Shown here in pieces: positions 7,601 through 14,000 of a stretch of 64,000 bases of DNA. The stretch comes from Strigamia acuminata (taxonomy: Eukaryota; Arthropoda; Chilopoda; Geophilomorpha; Linotaeniidae): assembly GCA_949358305.1 (NCBI GenBank), contig OX442314.1:19275060-19339059 (forward strand). The letters run 5' to 3'. Position numbers and translations under genes: made by a program. Position 1 is the first letter of the stretch. Each line of letters starts with the position of its first letter. Below the pieces are notes generated by a model that searched no databases, was not told where the DNA came from, and worked only from the letters and a program-made list of their open reading frames with translations.

Positions 7601-10366
7601 TGGACAAGCCTATAGTTAACAACATTTATTGCCTCTTTATATAATTCATATTTTGCGTCATAACTTAGCAAAATATTCAATTTTTAACAGCTTACAATAC
7701 AAAAAAATCAAATGAAATCAAATTTAAAACAGTTTTGGCACATCCCAAGCAAATCCAGAGTTGAAATTAATGTTGCTCTAACCGAGGTAATTTTCTTTTA
7801 ATTTTTCCATTTTTTTTTATTGAATATTATTAAACGCGCACGTAGTATAACTTTGTGACAAATAAATGGAAAAAATGTGTTGCGATCGAAGAGTATGAGA
7901 GGTGTTACGACAATTGTTTTGTAAGACATTACCGTGAAGGTCAGCTATACCCTGAAATCAAGAAACATTTCTCATGCAGGTAAAATTAACAATCACATCT
8001 TATAGTAAATTGAAACAAACTTGGTTTTTCGATGCTTAGATATCCATTTGATCCCGAATTTATACATTTGCCACCATGCAGTCAAACCGACTTTTTGACG
8101 TACATTATTCATGCAATTTTTCCTGTGCGCCTTAAACCATCTGTCTGTAATTGTTCAGACCCATGTCACGATTACACGTTTGATATAAATTTCCACTACT
8201 ATGCCAACCAAAAAGCTAACACAAACGTCAAAATAAGAAAAAGAACTTATTATGTAACTACATTCACTCAGCTGTACAGTTATGACATTACCACACTTCT
8301 GTGTGACATTGGAGAAAACTTAGGTCTTCTATTAGGCCTATCATTACTTTCTATCTGCGACGTAGTGTACGTATGCTTCAAACACATTTCCATTAAAAGA
8401 TGTTTGAAGAGATATAAAGTGTGTTCCTCTGTGAAAAGTAAAATTCAGCACATTTGTGAAATACACATGAAGAAGAACCAGGTCCCGCCATACGGCCCGT
8501 CGATGAGCGCAAAAATAATGAAAAACAAACGATCTTTTTCCAGTATACTCTGTATTGCTATATACTTGACATCATTGGGTTTTTGTTCGTTTATTACGAT
8601 AAACAGAGCTTTACATTACTTCAGCTTTCCTACTAAAACTATTGTTCGAGTGCGTAAAAATGAAACAATACAGTTTCCAACTATCGCTGTTTGTGCAGAT
8701 AATAATTACATCAAAGATTTAAGAAATTTGTATTTCAAAATCACTGGAAATCACTCTTGCTTGCCTTTGGATCAATACTTGGATGCATCAGAAACTACAG
8801 TACAAGATTTATGGCACAAATCTGCAACAGGAAATGTTATATATCATGACAATTTCCCTGCTTTGGTATCAATATATTTATTATTATTATTACATTTAAT
8901 TTTACTAAAGAGCAGAACCAACTGTAGAAAAACATATTTAGCCTTAATGTACCTTTCAACGTTTCAAGTGCTGATTTTTCCAGATTAACACGGGTGTGGT
9001 AATTGAAAAATCAAATTCGTCAAAAAACTTTGCCAAAAGTAAAAATTTTTATAGAATAAACAGGTGTACCGTATTCAAAAATTATTGCATGTTTTTGTTT
9101 TGACCTTCATCAGAACTACAAAAATATGGCAATATAAAATTCACTACACTTTACCGCAAAGTAACCCACCCCTGGTCCAGACCACGCATTTTAATCAGAT
9201 AAATCAGTCAAAATAACTTTTCTATTGCAGCTAGAGTATGGCTGGATGTTTTTCTTTAAGTTGGCTAGTTCGAAATCGAAATGCTGCTTCTTAAAATTGT
9301 CTCTTTGTAAAAGAAATTTTTTTTTCCATCATCCATGGGCATTGAAAAGTCGACATTTACCAATTATCCGACGGTGTATGGAAATTGTGCTAAATACAAG
9401 TTAGGTCTGTTATATCACTGTTTGAATAATAGTAATTTATTCTAATATGACTTCAATGCTAACTGTTCACAGATAAACCACTGGACGTGTTTGGAACTAC
9501 GACTACAGTAGAAAGCGCGGTATACAATGTGAATGATTCTTCTTGTGAACAACCCGTAGTAACGGTATGTTCGTTAAAATAAATCGGCTAGAACAAGTGC
9601 ATTATTTAAAAAGAATTCTTAGATTTTCATAGCCCCGAAAGACGTCCCTTTAGATTTTGAGTTACGCACAACCCTGAAAATTCCAAGGAATAAAATAGCT
9701 ATTATCGCTTTAAGATTTCAAAAAGTAATTAACTTATTGTCATTGAAAATATTTAATTACGATACATTATTATTGATAGCAAAAAAATTGTATTACAGAT
9801 AATTAGGTTAAATAGCCAAGACGAGCAACAATGCTCAAATAGAAAAACTGCTATCGATTGCCTTATGAAATGTCACGAAAAACTACTCTTCGAAAAAATA
9901 CCTTGCAGGGAAGTTAACTGTTAATTTACAATTTACATATAGAATTATAACTGTTTTAGTTAAAATAAAGATCTTGTCTACTCTCTGCAGGTTGCCTTTC
10001 ATGCCTGAAAATGGGAGACAGCAATTTTGCACAAATTCAAGATCTGCTGAAGTATCCAGAACAATCTATGAAGAAATCTACGAAAGACATTTCCCAGATA
10101 GCAGTTGCAAATGTTTACCATCCTGCACCGAATTGAGATACGAGTACAGCGACTTCATTGAACCTTACGACGAAGAGTTTACTTTTATTCAACTTTTCTT
10201 TCCAAAGGATCTCTTTGAAACGATTGAACAAGTGTATTCGTATACATTCATAAAATTTATTTGTGATGTTGGCGGTATTTTGGCAATTGGATTAGGGTTC
10301 ACAGTTTTAACGTTAGTTGATACTCTTCAAGCTCTCATCAGTTTTGCAGTTTCTTCTAAACATTAA
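1634..10366 (+). CDS. Tandem-fused two-unit DEG/ENaC (pickpocket-like) channel gene, copy 1, exons 2-10
   Basis: Amiloride-sensitive, sodium-channel-type membrane protein. Exons read here: 1634-1715, 1775-1860, 7691-7786, 7846-7979, 8040-8865, 9350-9404, 9473-9564, 9799-9908, 9991-10366; phases agree at every junction. Exon 1 (N-terminus and TM1 of unit 1) lies left of the window or is lost. Exons 2-5 give the Cys-rich extracellular domain of unit 1, exon 6 gives TM2 of unit 1 plus TM1 of unit 2, and exons 7-10 give the extracellular domain and TM2 of unit 2, ending at the stop 10364-10366. Every exon seen is open. Two oddities: the intron after exon 3 is 5.8 kb because two transposons landed in it, and the donor after 9908 is GG rather than GT. 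Family is certain from CxCxPxC-type motifs and TM2; functionality is not. Confidence 0.75.
1882..2406. mobile_element. hAT-type non-autonomous element (MITE), 525 bp
   Basis: Terminal inverted repeats CAGGGCCGTCTT (1882) and, read from the other end, CAGGGCCATCTT (2406) differ at one base in 12. The element is flanked by an 8-bp duplication AGTTTTAT (1874-1881 and 2407-2414), and the copies 2 and 3 introns lack it. An 8-bp duplication with a CAGGG terminus is the hAT hallmark. It carries no transposase. It contains a small GC-rich minisatellite. It sits in the intron after exon 3 of DEG/ENaC copy 1. Confidence 0.85.
2281..2371. repeat. GC-rich minisatellite inside the hAT MITE
   Basis: About four to five imperfect copies of a roughly 18-bp unit, of the form CCCCTCTCTGCCCGGCG, stand out sharply from the AT-rich surroundings. 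Confidence 0.7.
2463..2595 (+). repeat. DIRS left inverted terminal repeat
   Basis: Pairs by reverse complement with 7501-7633 over 133 bases; no mismatch noticed by eye. Confidence 0.85.
2695..4308 (+). CDS. DIRS gag-like protein, three exons
   Basis: ATG at 2695. Exon 1 ends at 3168 (donor GTATGT), exon 2 is 3244-3949, exon 3 is 4022-4308; phases match at both junctions. Without splicing the frame would stop at 3184-3186. The product is hydrophilic, Ser/Arg/Asp-rich, with a folded-looking middle (about 3590-3950) and a C-terminal Arg/Gly tail (NNRGRGRGGFARNGNG) suited to binding nucleic acid. No CCHC knuckle is seen, which is usual for DIRS gag. Splicing of DIRS transcripts is known in some lineages; these two introns are inferred from sequence. 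Confidence 0.7.
4271..6103 (+). CDS. DIRS reverse transcriptase / RNase H
   Basis: The frame overlaps the gag end by 38 bases in another phase, with no clear ATG at its start, so expression by frameshift or re-initiation is likely. RT motifs are visible: KKDGGFRPIINLKPLN, then the catalytic YLDDWF at about residues 217-222, with leading Asp in FKLDLSDAYF. RNase H follows (SFDSDASLTGWGA, LELLAAFWGLK, RMDNTAA, AEHIPGRFNIEADAASR). The frame stops at 6101-6103, but a branch-point-like TACTAAAT and an acceptor TTTTAG at 6122 suggest the true C-terminus is spliced on from 6063 into 6123-6414. Confidence 0.85.
   Translation: MAASLETVTAWCSHFSFPDVCFSSGRLPLCHDTWSFITSDSWVLDTVKGIKLEFLNTPVQTEFCTPIFDRVKHELIREEVEAMILKGAAYPVLPCKGQIISFLFLVSKKDGGFRPIINLKPLNSFLVFNHFKMESIHTALSLVEKDSFMFKLDLSDAYFSVAIHPDSRKFLRFFWEGVLYELGVLPFGLGPAPFYFTKLCRAVAAFLRSLYVQLAVYLDDWFFINKSHELLTRQRDFICLLFRALGFIINLKKSILEPTTSITFLGFLINSVAMSVSLPPDRIQNILTSLDKLLQSDSCSIRDLSSIIGKLNATTVAISAAPLHYRGLQHLKAHNFTGNYESTCFITEEARSELLWWKQNLRFCKGRSLVPKPCLLSFDSDASLTGWGATSSGICIGGSWPSSLIKKHINVLELLAAFWGLKSFAKDLSNSIVKIRMDNTAAIASINHLGSPRSRDLTAVAQDLWSWAMERNISVQAEHIPGRFNIEADAASRGKVVDSSDWMLDHEVFNSIDQIWGPFSLDLFAAMHNAQLENFFSWKPDPAAQAFDALVQDWGSEISYAFPPFCLVSKCLQKIRNASTPTRVVLITPIWPSQAWFPVIPHSKNFLSFY
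6123..7214 (+). CDS. DIRS tyrosine recombinase
   Basis: Phage-integrase-type recombinase thought to insert the circular DNA copy. After a low-similarity lead there is the core-binding helical region (IYDGHWKSWLLW ... STINAHRSAIS), then the catalytic domain with Arg in SLAGRASDLK, the HFTRAAATS box (His-x-x-Arg) and the nucleophile Tyr in FFKFYNHP. No ATG opens the frame at 6129 (codon TTG), and an acceptor lies directly upstream at 6121-6122, so it is probably reached by splicing. The stop is at 7212-7214. It overlaps the probable RT tail in a second frame. Confidence 0.82.
   Translation, partial: ASLVPIDGNSDTVATISESFDECSETTPSTSPNTISATGRMETVVGCLGNGGLSANASKLVGSSWQSSSNKIYDGHWKSWLLWSTRNNVDPVRPSAVTLANYLSSLFTNNLAFSTINAHRSAISQTISLISSVDLGSHPLIRRVMKGVANSRPQVPKYSSIWHVGPVLLFLKSRFRMLPTFSKLEINRHIATLLALSLAGRASDLKLLSSKVVFSANSCVLPLLGKRKSSSMAPFVLPRFEDKELCPVEAIKFYLKHSAAFRGPSIQFFLASSRPFGPVTSSTIARWIKETLTMAGVNTAVFSAHFTRAAATSFAWSKGVNISHILRAADWSSASIFFKFYNHPVEKISTDFTSTVLEATKSL
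7208..7310. repeat. DIRS internal complementary region
   Basis: Its first part is the reverse complement of the element's left tip (2449-2485 area) and its second part that of the right tip (7616-7681). In this class the region is thought to template the joined ends of the circular DNA intermediate. The recombinase stop codon (7212-7214) lies inside it. Confidence 0.8.
7501..7633 (-). repeat. DIRS right inverted terminal repeat
   Basis: Reverse complement of 2463-2595. The element runs a further 48 bases beyond it to 7681. Confidence 0.85.
8040..8865 (+). CDS. Copy 1 exon 6: TM2 of channel unit 1 fused to TM1 of unit 2
   Basis: Acceptor AG at 8038-8039, donor GT at 8866. The exon opens with the end of the unit 1 extracellular domain (CSDPCHDYTF, the DEG/ENaC Cys pair), then TM2 with the selectivity-filter triplet Gly-Leu-Ser in LLLGLSLLS. 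A basic, Cys-containing cytoplasmic linker of about 50 residues follows. Then come a short pre-TM1 segment (PPYGPSMS, where families usually have His-Gly), TM1 (SSILCIAIYLTSLGF) and the start of unit 2's extracellular domain (IQFPTIAVCADN, matching the family FPAVTVC motif). There is no stop anywhere between the two units. The frame runs on to 8988 but homology and phase place the exon end at 8865. Confidence 0.85.
9991..10366 (+). CDS. Copy 1 exon 10: C-terminal end and TM2 of channel unit 2
   Basis: Acceptor AG at 9989-9990, stop at 10364-10366. It encodes the family Cys motif CKCLPSCTELRYEY, then TM2 in GGILAIGLGFTVLTLVD. The filter triplet is Gly-Phe-Thr here rather than the usual Gly-x-Ser found in unit 1. 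Phase (two bases carried) matches an exon 9 ending at 9908, exactly as in unit 1 where the same intron position ends TGCAG. Confidence 0.8.
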
Positions 10367-10503
10367 AAACTAAATATTGTATTTTGAAAATTAATATTAT
10401 GGAACTGATTAGATTTGATACTTTGTTCAATATTAGTATTACCGGTAGTCCTTTGCATGTAAATACACGGGTGCACCAGAATTTAAAAATTTTGCTTTTC
10501 CTG

Positions 10504-11006
10504 TGTGAAAACTAATGTTTTAGTAAAATATTTTGTTGTTGAATTTTTATTAAAAGGTTTTGGGAATTTTTGTATTAATTAAAATAGGTGATGGTGAATT
10601 TGGATTTTTTAGTGTTTTCTATTTTTTAATTGTTTACTTGAAGATTTTGAAGGGAAAAAAGTGAGTCATTGTTATAAAAGGGAACTTTTTGTCGTGTTTT
10701 CCGAGAACTTGTTAATTTTCACCAGATGTGGTGACATGTATTGTTTTGGGTTTTTGACCCTTTTTCTGTCTTTTGTTCTTGATTCCAAGAACAAACCAAT
10801 TATCTGTAGCATAAAAGTAGTTTTCTTTGCTTAAATAAATCAGTACAACATTTTCACTTTAACCAAGCAGAGCTGCTCTTGCTGAGCAGTTAGAATTTAT
10901 TTTGTATTCACACACTGAAAAAGAACTTAGAAATTTCCGAAACCTGAACCAACTGAATTTACATCAAAAAGAGAACTTTCAACATTTATAATTTGGGATT
11001 TTCACA
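10504..11006 (+). repeat. BEL/Pao 5' LTR
   Basis: Starts TG, ends CA, 503 bp. It holds a TATAAAAG-type box near 10674-10681 and an AATAAAT near 10834, giving plausible promoter and poly(A) signals. Confidence 0.95.
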
Positions 11007-11024
11007 TGGTGCCGAAACCCGGGA
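11007..11024 (+). promoter_or_regulatory. BEL/Pao primer binding site
   Basis: TGGTGCCGAAACCCGGGA directly follows the 5' LTR, as expected for a tRNA-primed minus-strand start. The tRNA was not assigned. Confidence 0.75.
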
Positions 11025-11095
11025 AATTAATTTAACCCGGACCTGAAAAATTTGTGTCAAGAACGTGAGTGTTGAAATTTGTTTTGAACGTAATA

Positions 11096-14000
11096 ATGGC
11101 CGAACTTTCGGAAATCGACAAGCTAAAAAGGAATCGCACGACCGCGAGAACGGCGTGCACCCGGCTGACCAACGTAACAGCCGGCTTGCTGGCAGAGGTG
11201 CCGGTCGATTTAAAAAAGTTGGCGCGACACAAAGCCCAACTACAAGCCAAAAAGGACATTTTGGCGGGGCTGGACGAACGGATTGGAAACTTGATCGCCG
11301 ACGACAATGAAGCCACGGCCGACCAGGAAACGGCGGACATCTACCAGGAACGCCTGATAGACCAAATGGAGGACCTGGTGCAGCACGCGGACGAGATACG
11401 ACGAGCCGAGATGGGGCAGGCGAACGAGGCGACAGCGGCCGCCAACCAAAAAAAACTGGAAGATGCAATCGCCGCCCAGATGCTGCTCAATCAACAGGCC
11501 ATCACGGCCCAGATCGCTGCCCAGGTTCAAGTCCATGTGCCGCCGCCAGCCGTACAGCCACTGGTCAACGAGGAGCAGGATGCAGGTTCGATCAAACTTC
11601 CTACAATTAACATGCAGAAATATGGAGGGGACCCGACAGAATGGTATGATTTTTGGAGTAACTTTGAAATTGGAATCGGGGGAAGCAAGAAACTCACCCC
11701 CAAAGCCAAACTCGTATATTTAAAAACATTTCTGGAGGGCCCAGCAGCCAGCGTGGTCGCGGGACTCAACCCGACCGATGAAAATTACGAGACGGCTAAA
11801 CAATTGTTAACTAACCGCTTTGGCAAAAAAAATGTAGTCGTGAACGCGCATTTGCGTGCGATAGAAAAAGTGCAGGCGGTGAAGAAAATTAGCGATTTAG
11901 TAGCCCTTCGAAAACTTTATGACGAGTGCGAATTACACGTCAGAAGCCTTGAAAATTTGGAGGTGGATGTGGCCACATTTGGCGCCTTGTTATGCCCGAA
12001 ACTTATGGCCGCCGTGCCGGACTTCATCGCGATGGGGTTCGCGCAGGGCGAAAACGACGACGAGACGGACATCAAGGCCTTCCTCGTGTTCTTGAACAAG
12101 CAAATTGGCTTGCGAGAACGAACGGCAGCAGCCAACAGTTACAGCAAAGAGCCTAGCCAAGAGGAGAAGAAAACTAGCCGACCCCCCTTCAACAAAAGCA
12201 CAGAATGGGTAAAAAAAAAGACGACCTTGCCATCGGTCAACGCACTCACCATCCGCGCAGATGCATGTGCTTTTTGTGATGTAAACGAGCACACCAGCGA
12301 AGTTTGCCCGTTGCTGCCCCACAAGAAAAGAAGGAACTTAATGAGCGCAGGTCGCTGTTTTCTGTGCCTCGACAAGGGGCATCGTGTGCCCAAATGCACG
12401 GCAAAAATAAAATGCGGGAAGTGCAACAGACGTCACCACACTCAATTATGCGAGGACGACGACGCAGAAGAAATTAAAACCACCGCCGTGTTGGGAACTA
12501 ATCAAAAACAAGATTTATATTTCCAGGTTCTCATGGTCGACGTCGAGTCAGACGAGAGGAGGAAAACCGTGCAGTGTTTTTTTGACGGAGGAAGTCATAG
12601 AACATTCATCACCGAGAGACTGTCGAGAGAATTGAACGCGCACGAAATTGGAGAGACGACGATGAACATCGTGCCCTTTGGTCAGCGCGAACCTGCACCT
12701 GTGCAGCGCAAACAAGTTCGAGTGACTCTGCGCGCACGAGACGGTGAAGACAGTCAAATTGAGGTACAAGCTATCGTGGTGCCCTGGATCACCAGCTCGG
12801 TGGTCAAACAGACTGACGGCAACGTGCAAACAATGCTGAAAAAGCACGGAATCAAATTAAATGTCGATCAAAATCAAATTCGACATGGTGATGTAAATGT
12901 TTTGGTGGGTGCGGACTATTTCTGGAAAATTATGAGCGGTCGAGTGGAGAGACTGGGGCCAGGGCTGGTTGGATTGGAGACCATGTTTGGATGGACCATT
13001 CACGGCTCAAATAACGAAATTGAACAAAAAGAAAAATGCATGGTCGTTCAGGTGAATTTATCAAAAATTGAAGAAAAAATAGACTTACAATTACAGAAGT
13101 TCTGGGAGCTGGACGCCATCGGCATACTGCACGAAGCCAACACAGGGAAGCAGGACGAGGATCAACAAGCGCTGGAAGAATTCAAACGATCGCTGAAATG
13201 GAACGGCGTCCGCTACGAGGTTCGATTGCCATGGCTAGTCTCGAAGGATGAACTTGACGATAATTACACTATTGCCCTTCGTCGCTTTTGGAATTTGGTG
13301 CGCAAATTCAAAAAAGATCCAGAGTTGTACGACAAATATCGGGAAGTAATTAATAATCAAATCGCCGAGGGAATAGTGGAGGATATGCCAAGCGAGGTGG
13401 TCCAAAATCGTTGTTATTACCTCCCACATAGCCCTGTGATTCGAGAACAGCGTGAAACGACGAAATTACGTGTCGTGTGCGACGCATCATCACGAGGAGC
13501 GAGAAGCAAATCACTGAACGACTGCTTATTCACCGGCCCCAACCTGCTTCCCGAAATAATTGACATGTTAATCCATTTTAGAGCTTACATTTATGCAGCT
13601 GTTGGCGACATCGTTAAGGCGTTTCACCAAATCGGGATCCATTTGGACGATAGAGACTGCTTGCGATTTTTTTGGCTGTGTGACGAGTGGGACGGCAAAG
13701 GACCATTGAAGTTACGAATTTTGAGGCAAACTCGTGTATTATTTGGGGCCACTCCAAGCCCCTTCCTGTTGAATGCGACGATACGCGAACACCTCATGAA
13801 ATTCGTCGAGCAGTATCCGGAAACAGTTTTGCAAGTATTGTTGCGATTTTACGTCGATGACTTTATTAACAGTAATCACGATGAGACGGCGCTGACGAAA
13901 ACATGTTACGAGGTCGCCGAAATTTTAAAGAAGGCCAACATGGAACTAACCAAGTGGATGACCAATTCGACACAGGTGCGAGAAAAGATGACCTCGTCAA

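Larger units (their letters stand above)
2449..7681 (+). mobile_element. Complete DIRS-type (tyrosine recombinase) retrotransposon
   Basis: About 5.2 kb with gag, RT/RNase H and tyrosine recombinase in the DIRS order, no LTRs and no integrase. Inverted terminal repeats of 133 bp lie at 2463-2595 and 7501-7633. An internal complementary region at about 7208-7310 is the reverse complement of the right end joined to the left end, the diagnostic circle-junction copy of DIRS elements. There is no target duplication, as expected of a tyrosine recombinase. It interrupts the small intron after exon 3 of DEG/ENaC copy 1 at CAAT. All three reading frames look open, so it may be recent. Confidence 0.88.

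Noticed and set aside
8866-8988. Continuation of copy 1 exon 6 to the stop at 8988
   Set aside because: Homology with the unit 1 intron position, a GT donor at 8866 and the phase of exon 7 all place the end at 8865.
8974-9090. A further exon of DEG/ENaC unit 2 (NRCTVFKNYC-like)
   Set aside because: Phases fail and copies 1 and 3 differ by indels here; 9350-9404 (VYGNCAKYK) fits phase and homology in all three copies.
11069-11095. Upstream extension of the BEL/Pao frame
   Set aside because: It opens with GTG; the first eukaryotic start in frame is the ATG at 11096.
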